The notes under the pieces: generated by a model
Databases searched by the model: none
What the model was told of the DNA's origin: nothing
What the model saw: the letters and a program-made list of their open reading frames with translations, nothing else
Shown: piece after piece, positions 1 through 9,487 of the stretch
Numbering within the stretch: position 1 is the stretch's first letter
Layout: every line of letters starts with the position of its first letter
Source: Moraxella sp.
GTDB taxonomy: Bacteria > Pseudomonadota > Gammaproteobacteria > Pseudomonadales > Moraxellaceae
Direction: 5' to 3'
Assembly (NCBI GenBank): GCA_030528385.1
Contig: JAUMYZ010000004.1
Span: 62,001-126,000 of the forward strand
DNA length: 64,000 nucleotides
Position numbers and translations under genes: made by a program

Positions 1-244
1 TGTCTTGACCAATCACATAATCGTCCAGATGGGCACGGATTTGCTTGGGTGTTGGTAAGGTGGCGCTCGCCCATTTGGTCTCCTTGCCTTGGTGCGCGAC
101 ACTCTGACCAGAGAGCATATCACCACACAACTCAATGCACTCATTACAGATATTGGTCTTGGGGTCAATGCCTGCGATGAGTTTTTTGACCTGTTCTTTG
201 CGCTTGCCACAAAACGCACAGCTTGGGCTTAATTTGTCATTCAT
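1..244 (-). CDS. clpX: ClpX, ATP-dependent protease specificity subunit (N-terminal part)
   Basis: Reading the minus strand from an ATG at 244 gives 81 codons that run off the left edge, so only the N-terminal part is present. It begins MNDKLSPSCAFCGKRKEQ and has the four-cysteine zinc-binding module of ClpX (CAFC near residues 9-12 and CNEC near residues 35-38), followed by the TPKQIRAHLDDYVIGQD linker that leads into the AAA+ domain. ClpX unfolds tagged substrates and feeds them to ClpP. It lies 25 nt behind clpP in the usual tig-clpP-clpX order. The AAA+ motifs are outside the window. Confidence 0.95.
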   Translation of the reverse strand, partial: MNDKLSPSCAFCGKRKEQVKKLIAGIDPKTNICNECIELCGDMLSGQSVAHQGKETKWASATLPTPKQIRAHLDDYVIGQD

Positions 245-269
245 GAACCTTTCCTAAATTGACTTGCAA

Positions 270-911
270 TTATGCGGGGCGTTTTTCTAGCACTTTATCC
301 ACCAAACCGTACTCACACGCCACCGCTGCGCTCATAAAATTATCACGGTCGGTGTCTTTTTCAATGCGCTCTAGCGGCTGTCCTGTGTGCTTGGCAAGCA
401 GCTCGTTAAGTTTGGCTTTTAGGGCGATGATTTCACGGGCATGAATCTCAATGTCGCTGGCTTGTCCACGAAAACCACCCAAAGGCTGATGAATCATAAT
501 GCGGGAGTTGGCAAGGGCGTAGCGTTTGCCTTTTTCGCCTGCCGACAACAAAAACGACCCCATAGAACATGCCTGCCCCAAACAGATGGTAGAAACATCA
601 GGCTTGATAAAATTCATGGTGTCATAAATCGCCATACCAGCCGTTACCACACCACCGGGGGAGTTGATGTACAGATGTATGTCTTTTTCAGGATTGTCCG
701 CTTCCAAAAACAGCATTTGGGCGACAATTAAGTTTGCCATGTTGTCTTCTACTTCGCCTGTCAAAAAAATCACCCGCTCACGCAACAGACGCGAAAAAAT
801 GTCAAACGAACGCTCGCCGCGACCAGATTGCTCAATGACCACCGGCACAAGCGCGTTGGTGGGAGCATGATAAAGGTCAGCTAACTGGTCATAATAAGGA
901 TTGTTTTTCAT
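270..911 (-). CDS. clpP: ClpP, ATP-dependent Clp protease proteolytic subunit
   Basis: This 213-residue protein is a serine peptidase of family S14 that forms the tetradecameric chamber fed by ClpX. The catalytic triad is visible: Ser116 in GQACSMGSF, His141 in MIHQPLGG and Asp186 in EKDTDRDNF. The oxyanion-hole region [16 protein letters not shown] is intact. The start is preceded by AGGA at a normal distance. It is cytoplasmic and processes itself at the N-terminus. It probably shares a transcript with clpX; a TACAAT-like -10 lies at 949-954 on the minus strand, but I could not pair it with a good -35. Confidence 0.97.
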   Translation of the reverse strand: MKNNPYYDQLADLYHAPTNALVPVVIEQSGRGERSFDIFSRLLRERVIFLTGEVEDNMANLIVAQMLFLEADNPEKDIHLYINSPGGVVTAGMAIYDTMNFIKPDVSTICLGQACSMGSFLLSAGEKGKRYALANSRIMIHQPLGGFRGQASDIEIHAREIIALKAKLNELLAKHTGQPLERIEKDTDRDNFMSAAVACEYGLVDKVLEKRPA

Positions 912-998
912 CTTGGTTCCTAAGTTATTCTTGGCACAGAAACGCTTTATTGTATCACAATTAAATGACGGGTAAAACTTGCGCCACTGCCGACAGAC

Positions 999-1025
999 AA
1001 AAATACCCCAACCAAAGTCGGGGCA
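999..1025 (-). terminator. Rho-independent terminator after tig
   Basis: On the minus strand a TGCCCC/GGGGTA stem (1020-1025 with 1004-1009, one G-T pair) is followed by a run of T (999-1003). It lies just after the tig stop codon and before clpP, so clpPX is likely transcribed separately as well. Confidence 0.6.
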
Positions 1026-1043
1026 TCGTGTGCGCTTGGCAGT

Positions 1044-2381
1044 TTATGCCAACTGCGATTTTTGGGCAGCGGCAAGCAAGTCTTGGTATCTGACTTCTTT
1101 TTCGCTCACCCTGCCTTGTGATAGGATATAATCCACCACTTGGTCTTCTAACACCACCGCTTCAATGCTGGCACGTTGCTCTTTGTCGTTGCTGTAGTAG
1201 TCAATCACTTCGCTTGGGTCTTCGTAGTTTTCGGCAGCGTCATTGATAAAGGCCGTAACGCGCTCTTGGTCAACTTCCAGTTTTTGTTTGTCAATGATTT
1301 GACCAACCAACACGCCCAAGCGCACCGCACGCAAAGCCTGCTCTTCAAAGAGCTCATCGGGCAACATGGATTTGTCAAAAGTCTTAGGGTCGGTGCCAAA
1401 CTGCTGAGCAAAACGGTTGAGCATAAGCTGACGCTGACGCTCAATTTCTTGGGTAAGCATGGCGTTGGGTACGTTAAACTCGTTTTTTTCTACCAACGCG
1501 TCAAAGGCGGCTTGTTTGACTTGGTTGCGCGTGGCGTTTTTAATCTCACGCTCCATGTTTTTTCTTACGTCGGCTTTTAGTTTGTCAAGACCGCCTTCTT
1601 TAATGCCAAACACTTCAAAAAACGCTTCGTCAAGCTCTGGCAGTTTTGGCGTTTTGACTTCTTTGACATGGATTTTAAATTGTGCTGCCTTGCCTTTTAG
1701 GTGCTCGGCTTGATAGTCTTCTGGGAAAGTTACGTCAATGGTTCTTTCTTCGCCCGCTCTCATGCCTTTCATGCCATCTTCAAAGCCAGCAATCATATTG
1801 CCCGAGCCAATGATAAGGCGATAGTTCTCAGCGCTGCCACCATCAAACTTCTCACCATCAATAGAACCTTCAAAGTCAAAAGTTGCTTCGTCGCCATCAA
1901 CCAGTTCGCCATCTTTGGCTTCAAAAGTTTGGCGCTGCTTTTGTAGATTTTCAATCATCACGTCCACATCGCTGTCCGCCACAGTTGCCACTTGGCGTTC
2001 AACTTCAATCTCACTTAGCCCTTGCACTTCTACTTCTGGGAAAGTTTCAACGGTGGCCTGATACACCAAAAAGTCATTTTCAAGTTTGACGTCGTCAATG
2101 TTTGGTACGCCAACAGCACGCACTTTTTTGTCGCTGAGCGCTTCAAAAACAGTGTCGCGAATCACATCGTTAATCACTTCTTGTTGAATGCCAGCACCAT
2201 ATTGGGCGCGAATGTACGACACAGGCACCCTGCCCTTACGAAAGCCATCAATCTTGGCGGTCTTGGCAAGACGGCGAATGCGCCCTTCTACCTTGCTTTG
2301 AATGCTGCCCACAGGCACTTTGACCGTGAGCTTGGTTTCTTTGTCTGAAACAACGCTTACTGCAACATCTAAATTGCTCAT
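1044..2381 (-). CDS. tig: Trigger factor, ribosome-associated chaperone and peptidyl-prolyl isomerase
   Basis: The 445-residue product has the three trigger-factor parts in order. The N-terminal ribosome-binding domain carries the signature GFRKGRVP near residue 46. The FKBP-type PPIase domain lies at about 155-245 ([21 protein letters not shown] onwards). The C-terminal chaperone arms follow to the end. It binds ribosomal protein L23 at the tunnel exit and shields nascent chains. Length is close to the family norm. AAGGTGA is spaced properly before the ATG, and a promoter candidate lies about 95 nt upstream. The tig-clpP-clpX order is conserved across proteobacteria. Confidence 0.96.
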   Translation of the reverse strand: MSNLDVAVSVVSDKETKLTVKVPVGSIQSKVEGRIRRLAKTAKIDGFRKGRVPVSYIRAQYGAGIQQEVINDVIRDTVFEALSDKKVRAVGVPNIDDVKLENDFLVYQATVETFPEVEVQGLSEIEVERQVATVADSDVDVMIENLQKQRQTFEAKDGELVDGDEATFDFEGSIDGEKFDGGSAENYRLIIGSGNMIAGFEDGMKGMRAGEERTIDVTFPEDYQAEHLKGKAAQFKIHVKEVKTPKLPELDEAFFEVFGIKEGGLDKLKADVRKNMEREIKNATRNQVKQAAFDALVEKNEFNVPNAMLTQEIERQRQLMLNRFAQQFGTDPKTFDKSMLPDELFEEQALRAVRLGVLVGQIIDKQKLEVDQERVTAFINDAAENYEDPSEVIDYYSNDKEQRASIEAVVLEDQVVDYILSQGRVSEKEVRYQDLLAAAQKSQLA

Positions 2382-2475
2382 AGATTCACCTTAAATCCAA
2401 TAATATGCCATAAAATTTGGACGTGCCATGCCCAGCCATTAGCAATGGGCGCACGATAAAAACTAAAAGTGCCAC

Positions 2476-2504
2476 AGTATAGCCCTATTTAGTCAAAATT
2501 ACAA
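2476..2504 (-). promoter_or_regulatory. Candidate sigma-70 promoter for tig
   Basis: On the minus strand TTGTAA (2499-2504), a 17-nt spacer and TATACT (2476-2481) form a plausible promoter pointing to tig, whose ATG is at 2381. The same TTGT(A/T)A-N17 layout is seen before gltA and sucA. Confidence 0.5.
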
Positions 2505-2513
2505 CAAAAAAGC

Positions 2514-3125
2514 CTAGAGTGATGGTTGGGTCAGTTGCACCAATAATGCTTGCATGGCTTGGGCGCGATGGCTCAGTCGGTTTTTGTGAGCTTTGTCCAG
2601 CTCGGCGGCTGTTTTATTGAGTGCCGGAATAAAAAATAATGGGTCATAGCCAAACCCCCCGTCGCCGCGCGCGTCGGTCAAAATCTCGCCTTGCCACGCG
2701 CCTTGGGCAATGATGGGTAAGGGGTCGCTCTCATGTCTGATAAAAACGAGTACACAAACAAAATAGGCACTGATAGGACAGCCATCTTGGCGGTGTTTTG
2801 ATAACTCTTGTAATAATTTGGCATTGTTGGCGTGGTCATTGCCGTGCTCGCCTGCGTATCGGGCAGAATAAATGCCTGGTAAATTGTCCAAAACAGGCAC
2901 GCACAGACCACTGTCGTCAGCCAGCGCTGGCAAACCACTTTCACAACTGGCATGACGCGCCTTAATCACGGCATTTTCTACAAAGCTAAGCCCATCTTCT
3001 GTGGCGTCAATGATGCCAAGCTGTCCTTGTGGCACAATCTGCACCGCCAAATTGGCTGTATCAAACAAACTTTGAAATTCAGCCAGTTTGCCTTGATTGT
3101 TGCTGGCAAGTACCCATTGTTTCAT
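2514..3125 (-). CDS. rdgB: RdgB/HAM1 family dITP/XTP pyrophosphatase
   Basis: The 203-residue protein hydrolyses non-canonical purine triphosphates (dITP, XTP, ITP) to monophosphates and so keeps them out of DNA. Family motifs are in order: SNNQGK at residues 8-13, LADDSGL, the GIYSARYAG block, GGFGYDP and NRLSHRAQA. A longer open frame extends to 3251, but the start at 3125 is preferred. It has GGAG upstream, overlaps the galE stop by one base (TAATG) and gives the family N-terminus. It is therefore translationally coupled to galE, which is an unusual partner. Confidence 0.93.
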   Translation of the reverse strand: MKQWVLASNNQGKLAEFQSLFDTANLAVQIVPQGQLGIIDATEDGLSFVENAVIKARHASCESGLPALADDSGLCVPVLDNLPGIYSARYAGEHGNDHANNAKLLQELSKHRQDGCPISAYFVCVLVFIRHESDPLPIIAQGAWQGEILTDARGDGGFGYDPLFFIPALNKTAAELDKAHKNRLSHRAQAMQALLVQLTQPSL

Positions 3126-4162
3126 TATACGCTCCGATACCCATTGGGATTGTTTGATTGCCAGCGCCATGTGTCTATGCACATTTGGGCAATGTCCAAC
3201 TGCGTTCGCCAGTTCAGCAGCGCTTTGGCTTTGTCGGCATTGGCATAACAAGTGGCAATGTCGCCTGCGCGCCTGTCGGTGATGACATAGGGCACACGCT
3301 GTCCTGTATTGTCCACAAATGCCTGCACCAGCTCCAACACGGACGTGCCATTGCCCGTGCCTAAGTTAATGGGACAAAAACCCACCGCCGTTTGTTGCTC
3401 AAGATGGCACAGCGCCGCCACATGACCCTTTGCCAAGTCCACCACATGAATATAATCACGCACCCCTGTGCCATCTGGCGTGTCATAATCGTCGCCAAAC
3501 ACAGACAGTTTTTCAAGTTTGCCCACCGCCACTTGGCTGATATAGGGCATAAGATTGTTGGGAATGTCGCTGGGGTCTTCGCCAATCAAGCCGCTCTTGT
3601 GTGCGCCAATGGGATTAAAATAACGCAGCGCAATGATGTTAAAGTCGCTTTGGGCGCGCGCCAAATCTTCTAAAATATACTCCACCATCAATTTGCTTTG
3701 CCCATAAGGGTTGGTCGCCGAGCGCGGACTGCTCTCCACAATCGGCAACTGCTCAGGGTTACCATAAACGGTGGCTGATGACGAAAAAATAAAGTTTTTG
3801 ACGTCATGCGCTTTCATCGCTTCTAGCACATTGAGCGTGCCTGTAACGTTGTTTTGGTAATAACTCAAAGGTTTGACCACACTTTCGCCCACCGCCTTGA
3901 GCCCTGCAAAATGAATGACCGCAAAAAAGTCATGCCTAGCAAAGGTGCGCGCCAACAAGTCCTTGTCCAACACATCGCCTTTGATAAAGTCAATGTCTTG
4001 ACCAACAATTTGTGCCACGCGCTTAATGGCTTCGGGGCTTGAATTGGACAGATTGTCATAAACCACAGGCACAAAGCCTTGTTCAATCAGCTCAATCAAG
4101 GTGTGCGAACCAATATAACCTGCGCCACCTGTTACCAGTATCTTCTTTGCACTTTTTTGCAT
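3125..4162 (-). CDS. galE: UDP-glucose 4-epimerase GalE
   Basis: This 345-residue extended short-chain dehydrogenase interconverts UDP-glucose and UDP-galactose (some homologues also act on the GlcNAc/GalNAc pair). The NAD-binding GGAGYIG is at residues 12-18. The catalytic Tyr-x-x-x-Lys is YGQSK, followed by the usual GLIGEDPSDIPNNLMPYI segment. It ends the galU-pgi-ugd-like-galE series, which supplies UDP-sugars for the neighbouring glycan genes. Its stop overlaps the rdgB start. Substrate breadth cannot be told from sequence alone. Confidence 0.93.
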   Translation of the reverse strand: MQKSAKKILVTGGAGYIGSHTLIELIEQGFVPVVYDNLSNSSPEAIKRVAQIVGQDIDFIKGDVLDKDLLARTFARHDFFAVIHFAGLKAVGESVVKPLSYYQNNVTGTLNVLEAMKAHDVKNFIFSSSATVYGNPEQLPIVESSPRSATNPYGQSKLMVEYILEDLARAQSDFNIIALRYFNPIGAHKSGLIGEDPSDIPNNLMPYISQVAVGKLEKLSVFGDDYDTPDGTGVRDYIHVVDLAKGHVAALCHLEQQTAVGFCPINLGTGNGTSVLELVQAFVDNTGQRVPYVITDRRAGDIATCYANADKAKALLNWRTQLDIAQMCIDTWRWQSNNPNGYRSV

Positions 4163-4227
4163 AAATGCACCATCACTTTGATTTTAATAGAAATTTTTTA
4201 TAAAAGTTTTCACGAGTAACATTGTCT

Positions 4228-5499
4228 TTAGGGTTTTTGTCGCCCAATGCCAAAATACGCGCCCTGATACGCCGCCACATCGTCATCGCTTAGGATGTTT
4301 TTGGCATCAAAAATAGGCACTCTGATTTGATTGAGTCTGCCAATATCAGGACGCAACACAGGCGACCAGTTAATGATAAACAAAGCGTCCGCCTGCGTCA
4401 ACGACCCATAGGGCTCATCGCTAAGTTGCAACAGGGGGTTTTGTCCGTACAATTCTTGCAATTCAAGTTGCGTGTGATGACCATAAACCACCGTACCAAT
4501 TTGATAAGACCACAACAAACGCAGCAACGGATGAATGGCCGAACCCATGGTGCGCCCTGTGCCGCAGCGATACGCAGCGCCCCAAATCACCACCCGCTTA
4601 TTTTCTATAAAACCGCCAAAATAACGCCAAAATTTGCGAAAAATCAGCTCTTTTTGGTCTTCGTTGATGCTGCTCACCGCGTCCAACAATGACGTGCTGA
4701 CGCGATTTTGGGCAAATTTATCGGTCAACAGCTGCAGCTCACTGGGCAACGATTTGCCACCAAAACCCCAACCCGCCGACAAATAAGCACCACCCACCCG
4801 CTTATCCTTAGCCATCATGGTTTGGACGTGTTTGATGTTGATGTTTTCACTGTCAGCAAGGCGCGCCAACTCATTCATCAAACTTAAGCGCGTTGCCAGC
4901 ATGACCATGATGGCACTTCTGGCAAATTCCACCGTTTTTATGTCGCCAATGTGGTGTTGGTTACTGTGGGCGATAAAAAACGCCAAGATGTCCGATTGCA
5001 AATGACTGTCGGCGCTCTTTTCGCCAATCAGCACCAAATCTGGACTGAACAAGGTATTAAAATTGGCGCCATCTTTCATAAAAATAAAGGGCAAATAAAA
5101 CACCCAAGGCGATTTAAAGCGCTCCGCCAAGGCTTGTATGGCACCAACCGTGTCCGTGCCACTTAGCAAAATTTGGCTGTGCGGACTGTGGCAATGCTGT
5201 GCAAATTGCGCACAAAAGTCAGCGCCCAATTCATCAACAAATAACCAAAAAGTATGCGCCTGTGTTAGCACTTCGTCTGCCAAAAACAGCCATTTGTCCG
5301 TGAGCAGGTGGATTTTTTGTTCGCTTTGATACAGCTGCCAGAGTACGCCCATTTGATGGTCAAACTGATAATGGTGCAGCGTCTGTGCCAGCGCTTCTGC
5401 TGAGCCGACCACCACAACCGACATCTTAAGACTTGCCAGCAAAATGGCAACGTTGATGGCTTCGTGATTGACGCCCAAAATGTAAACGGTCTTTGTCAT
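4228..5499 (-). CDS. UDP-glucose/GDP-mannose dehydrogenase family protein lacking catalytic residues
   Basis: The 423-residue protein aligns by eye with UDP-glucose 6-dehydrogenases along its length: Rossmann start MTKTVYILGV, FSPDLVLIGE at about 151-160, LATRLSLMNEL at about 201-211 and GWGFGGKSLPSE at 243-254. The key residues are changed. The first Rossmann glycine motif is GVNHEA, the catalytic Cys position is Ser250, and the usual Lys and Asn of the K-x-x-x-N motif fall on Arg194 and Met198. The FSPEFLREG segment that carries the catalytic Glu reads LPFIFMKDG. It sits 10 nt after pgi with GGGGTG before its ATG; a longer frame to 5559 would overlap pgi. A true Ugd is encoded at 9488-10657, so this paralogue is probably not a dehydrogenase. 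Its role is unknown. Confidence 0.75.
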   Translation of the reverse strand: MTKTVYILGVNHEAINVAILLASLKMSVVVVGSAEALAQTLHHYQFDHQMGVLWQLYQSEQKIHLLTDKWLFLADEVLTQAHTFWLFVDELGADFCAQFAQHCHSPHSQILLSGTDTVGAIQALAERFKSPWVFYLPFIFMKDGANFNTLFSPDLVLIGEKSADSHLQSDILAFFIAHSNQHHIGDIKTVEFARSAIMVMLATRLSLMNELARLADSENINIKHVQTMMAKDKRVGGAYLSAGWGFGGKSLPSELQLLTDKFAQNRVSTSLLDAVSSINEDQKELIFRKFWRYFGGFIENKRVVIWGAAYRCGTGRTMGSAIHPLLRLLWSYQIGTVVYGHHTQLELQELYGQNPLLQLSDEPYGSLTQADALFIINWSPVLRPDIGRLNQIRVPIFDAKNILSDDDVAAYQGAYFGIGRQKP

Positions 5500-5509
5500 A
5501 ATCACCCCG

Positions 5510-7117
5510 CTAGGCTTTATGTTTGATGACTGCAAGCAAGGCGTTGGTGGACGCATCAAAGGCAGCCGCTGCCATCTGTGATTGCATGGCGTGATAGACG
5601 TTGTTTGCCATCACTTTGCCCACTTCCACCCCCCATTGGTCAAAGGGGTTAATGCCCCAAATCACGCTCATCACATAAACTTTGTGTTCATACAGAGCAA
5701 TCAGCGAGCCCAAAGTTTTGGGGGTGAGACTGTCAAGCAACAGCGTGGTGGACGGCTGATTGCCACGATAGCACTTAAACACATCGGCTTCGTCTTGCTC
5801 GCTCAGTGCCTTATTGCCAAAGGCGAGCACTTGGCTTTGTGCCAGACAGTTTGCCAGCGATAATTTGTGCTGGTCAATCAAGTGAGCATTGGCGGTTTGG
5901 CTATCATGATAACGGCGAATGGGGGCAATAAAATCGCACGACACCCTTTGTGTGCCTTGGTGGAGCAGCTGATAAAAAGCGTGCTGAGCATTAGAGCCGA
6001 TGTCGCCCCACAAAATCGGACAGGTAGCAAAATCCACCCGTTCGCCTGTGCGATTGACCGATTTGCCATTGCTCTCCATCTCAAGCTGGGTGAGATAGTT
6101 GGGAAAATAAGACAAACGCCCATCATAGGGCAAGACGCTATGGGCATTGATTCCCAAAAAAGTAGAATTCCACACGCCAATTAAACCCAAAAGCACAGGC
6201 AGGTTTTCCCCAAAATCGGCACTGGCAAAATGGGCGTCCATCGCATAGGCGCCAGCGAGCAGCTGATAAAAATCGTCCATGCCAATCTTGATGGCAATCG
6301 CCAGCCCAATCGCTGACCACATAGAGAAGCGACCACCCACCCATTCCCAAAGCAAGAGTTGATTGTCGCTATGAATGCCCCAACCGCTCATCTTATCAGG
6401 GCGGGTAGAAACGCCAATAAAATGACGACGCAAAATGGTGGCTTGGTTGTCATGCGCAGACAATAGCCACGCCAGAGCGGTTTTGGCGTTGGAGAGCGTG
6501 TCTATCGTACCAAAGGATTTGGACGAGACGATAAACAGTGTGGTTTGGGGATTGAGTCTTTTTAGCAGTCCATCAAGCTGCGTGCCGTCCATATTGGACA
6601 CAAAATGTATACGAATGTCCGTGTCCGCCCACTCATCAAGGGCGGTGGTCGCCATCAAAGGCCCCAAATCCGAGCCACCCACGCCGATATTGACCACATC
6701 GGTGATGGCTTTGCCCGAAAAACCCCGCCAAATGCCTGTGCGAACACGATGAGCAATGTGGGCAACTTTGTCTAGACTATCATGCACTTGCTTGCCGACG
6801 TCCACCCCATCAACCATCAAGCGCTCACCCTTGGGCAGACGCAACGCCGTGTGTAGGGCAGAACGGTTTTCGGTGTCGTTGACCTTTTGCCCTGTCAGCA
6901 AGTCATGGATTTTTTGGGGCAATTGACACGCCTGTGCCAACGCCAACAAAGCAGACAGCGTCGCGTCGTCTATCAGCTGTTTACTAAAATCCATATAAAT
7001 GTCGCAAGCACTGACGGCATAACGCTTGCCGCGTGTGTCGTCGGTGAATAGCTCACCCAGCGTCGCCATATCATTGGCATGGCACTGTAGCTGCTGCCAT
7101 GTTTTGTACGTCGCCAT
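5510..7117 (-). CDS. pgi: Glucose-6-phosphate isomerase
   Basis: The 535-residue enzyme interconverts glucose 6-phosphate and fructose 6-phosphate. Both family signatures are present: VGGRFSMWSAIGLA and, near the C-terminus, GINPFDQWGVEVGK. The segment GSNAQHAFYQLLHQGT carries the catalytic histidine. The ATG at 7117 follows the galU stop by one base, which fixes the start; upstream codons in the same frame belong to the galU region. Here it probably links central metabolism to sugar nucleotides, because its product fructose 6-phosphate feeds ManC and glucose 6-phosphate feeds GalU through phosphoglucomutase (not in this window). Confidence 0.95.
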   Translation of the reverse strand: MATYKTWQQLQCHANDMATLGELFTDDTRGKRYAVSACDIYMDFSKQLIDDATLSALLALAQACQLPQKIHDLLTGQKVNDTENRSALHTALRLPKGERLMVDGVDVGKQVHDSLDKVAHIAHRVRTGIWRGFSGKAITDVVNIGVGGSDLGPLMATTALDEWADTDIRIHFVSNMDGTQLDGLLKRLNPQTTLFIVSSKSFGTIDTLSNAKTALAWLLSAHDNQATILRRHFIGVSTRPDKMSGWGIHSDNQLLLWEWVGGRFSMWSAIGLAIAIKIGMDDFYQLLAGAYAMDAHFASADFGENLPVLLGLIGVWNSTFLGINAHSVLPYDGRLSYFPNYLTQLEMESNGKSVNRTGERVDFATCPILWGDIGSNAQHAFYQLLHQGTQRVSCDFIAPIRRYHDSQTANAHLIDQHKLSLANCLAQSQVLAFGNKALSEQDEADVFKCYRGNQPSTTLLLDSLTPKTLGSLIALYEHKVYVMSVIWGINPFDQWGVEVGKVMANNVYHAMQSQMAAAAFDASTNALLAVIKHKA

Positions 7118-7118
7118 C

Positions 7119-7982
7119 TTAGTTCTGCCCCAGTTGCCGTTGAGCAAAATACATAAACGCCTGCATATAACTGGTCATATCGCCCGCATCAAAGCTGTCG
7201 CCCACCATACTCACCACGTCCATGCCCTGTTCGCCAATCAAAGCGTCAATGGCATCGGTGAGCTGGATTTCTCCGCCCACACTTGGGGCGGTTGTTGCCA
7301 AATAGTCAAAAATTCTCGGGCTAAACACATAACGCCCCACCACCGCCAAATTGGACGGGGCAACATCTAGACTGGGTTTTTCCACAAAGCCTTTCACATC
7401 AAAGACTTGATTACTGGCTGATTTTTGTACAGTCAATTTATCCGCCAAACGAGCAATGCCATATTTGTGCACTTGGCTGTCTGCCACAGGGTCTACCAAA
7501 ATCTGACTACGCCCCGTATCGGCAAAGCGTTTTAACATAAATGCCAAATTATCCACCGCAAAATCAGTAGTAAAGGGGTCAAGCACCACATCGGGCAGCA
7601 GCACCGCAAAGGGGTTATCGCCGACCACGCTCGCCCCTTGTAACACCGCATGACCTAGCCCCAAGGGCTTGCCTTGGCGTACGCTGATAATACGCACATC
7701 GCTGGGCAAAAAGTTTAGACTGTCCGCCAGTTTGTCCTTACCCTTACTACGCAGCTGACTGTCCAGCTCAGCATTGATGTCAAAAAAGTTTTCAATCGCT
7801 TGCTTTTGAGCGTGATTGACCAGCACGATGTTTTTAATGCCCGCCTTGATGGCTTCATCAATCACATAGGCGATGGCGGGGCGATTACCAAGTGGCAACA
7901 ACTCTTTTGGCACAGCTTTTGATAGCGGCAACATACGCGTACCAAAGCCTGCGGTGGGAATGATGGCGTGGGTGGGGGTCAT
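7119..7982 (-). CDS. galU: UTP-glucose-1-phosphate uridylyltransferase GalU
   Basis: The 287-residue enzyme makes UDP-glucose from UTP and glucose 1-phosphate. The nucleotidyltransferase signature GFGTRMLPLSKAVPKELLP is at residues 12-30, followed by DEAIKAGI and the VLLPDV metal-binding stretch. UDP-glucose is the substrate for Ugd and GalE, both encoded close by. Its ATG overlaps the stop of the preceding glycosyltransferase in an ATGA, and pgi starts one base after its own stop, so the genes are clearly co-transcribed. Confidence 0.96.
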   Translation of the reverse strand: MTPTHAIIPTAGFGTRMLPLSKAVPKELLPLGNRPAIAYVIDEAIKAGIKNIVLVNHAQKQAIENFFDINAELDSQLRSKGKDKLADSLNFLPSDVRIISVRQGKPLGLGHAVLQGASVVGDNPFAVLLPDVVLDPFTTDFAVDNLAFMLKRFADTGRSQILVDPVADSQVHKYGIARLADKLTVQKSASNQVFDVKGFVEKPSLDVAPSNLAVVGRYVFSPRIFDYLATTAPSVGGEIQLTDAIDALIGEQGMDVVSMVGDSFDAGDMTSYMQAFMYFAQRQLGQN

Positions 7983-9427
7983 GTCTCACTCTTTATTAAG
8001 GTTAAATTTTTTAGATTATGCCGTATATCATCGGCATTGACAATCAATTTATCAGGCACAGCAAAAATAAAATTATCCAACTGCTCTTTTATACTGGGCA
8101 TGATGAGTTTTTGTTTTTTGGACAATGTATCAATATGCCAAAGTCGCCATGATTCCCAATAATTCAATCTGTCCATGCGTGATTTTTGGGCATAAGCACC
8201 GTACTCATCAGAAGTCATCAAAGAATTATGGCGGTGGCTGGCCAAGGTCAAAGGCTTTTTGATGGCATGAATATTTTTTTCGCCATAAACCAACTTTAAA
8301 CGCTCAAAAAATTCACTGTCCGCCCCTGTACGCACCAAATGCCAAAGCCCCATCTCTTTTATCACCCTTTCACGGCGAAACAATGGCGAAGCAGGATTAT
8401 GCCTTAAAAAAGGATAATAATGACGGGCATAATAATTGCCCTGCTCATCAATGCGTAACCAATGTGATGTGCTGGCAATGAGTTTTGGATTATTGATGAG
8501 TGGCAATACTTGCCGCTCAATCTTTTGTGGGTGTGCCCAATCATCAGAATCCTGACAAGTCAAAAACTCGCCTGTGGCATACATCGCCCCAATACTTTTG
8601 GCGACGAAGGTGCCGACATTTTTTGGCAGAACAATCCCCAAAACCCTGCTGTCTTGCTTGACAAAATCTTGAATGATTTGACGCGTGTCATCGTTGCTGG
8701 CGTCATCAACCACAATGAGTTGTAAATTTTGCCAAGTTTGCTTTAATAAACTATTCAAACAAAAAGCAATGGTGTCTTGGGCATTATGGGTGGTTACCAG
8801 CACCGTTACTTGAGCACTGGACTGTTGGCACGCTTTGGCACTGTCATCACCCATAAAATTGTCCAAAAAAAACGATTTATCTGGACAAATCAGCTCAATG
8901 GGGCACAAATTTTCGCGTGCCAACACTTGATTTAATAACGTGAGTTTTTCATCATCACGGTCGGCCAACAGATTGTTTTTTAAAAAGTTTTGCTCAACAT
9001 CATCTACCACCGACAACAAATCAGACACATCTTTGATGGGGGGGTGAGCACACACATGGCACAACACCAAATACAAACCCACAAAAAAGCTGTTTTTTTC
9101 TAACAGGTGTGGATTTTTTTCCAAAAACGCCATGACCAGATGGGGACATACTTTTGACAGCTCTTGGAGCACATAGCGGATATTTTTTTTGTCTGTCGCA
9201 CCTGTCAATAACACATCTATCTGCTGATGGGCATTGCTCAAAACACCCATCCTGCTTTTGGCCAACAGTCGCACTACAGACATCTGCCAAGAAGGCAAAT
9301 AAATTTTTTGTGCCAACACAGACTGATACAAGCCCAACTCATAGCCTGCCCATGCCGATTGAGCACCAAAAAAACGTAACGACTTTGGAAATGCCAAAAT
9401 TTGGCTGATTTTTGCTGGTGTGCCCAT
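7979..9427 (-). CDS. Family 2 glycosyltransferase with a long N-terminal extension
   Basis: The 482-residue protein has a GT-A fold family 2 domain at about 208-410: VTVLVTTHNAQDTI, VVDDASNDDT and the metal-binding QDSDDW. The first 200 residues are helical-looking and match no domain I recognise. The C-terminal 70 residues are also outside the GT2 core. There is no signal peptide or membrane segment, so it is likely a cytoplasmic or peripheral enzyme adding a sugar to a lipid-linked or lipooligosaccharide acceptor. It overlaps galU by 4 nt. Donor and linkage cannot be inferred. Confidence 0.85.
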   Translation of the reverse strand: MGTPAKISQILAFPKSLRFFGAQSAWAGYELGLYQSVLAQKIYLPSWQMSVVRLLAKSRMGVLSNAHQQIDVLLTGATDKKNIRYVLQELSKVCPHLVMAFLEKNPHLLEKNSFFVGLYLVLCHVCAHPPIKDVSDLLSVVDDVEQNFLKNNLLADRDDEKLTLLNQVLARENLCPIELICPDKSFFLDNFMGDDSAKACQQSSAQVTVLVTTHNAQDTIAFCLNSLLKQTWQNLQLIVVDDASNDDTRQIIQDFVKQDSRVLGIVLPKNVGTFVAKSIGAMYATGEFLTCQDSDDWAHPQKIERQVLPLINNPKLIASTSHWLRIDEQGNYYARHYYPFLRHNPASPLFRRERVIKEMGLWHLVRTGADSEFFERLKLVYGEKNIHAIKKPLTLASHRHNSLMTSDEYGAYAQKSRMDRLNYWESWRLWHIDTLSKKQKLIMPSIKEQLDNFIFAVPDKLIVNADDIRHNLKNLTLIKSET

Positions 9428-9487
9428 ACATGATTACCAAAAATTACGATTGTAGCACTTTTATGCATGGGTCATCAAATCTACCCC

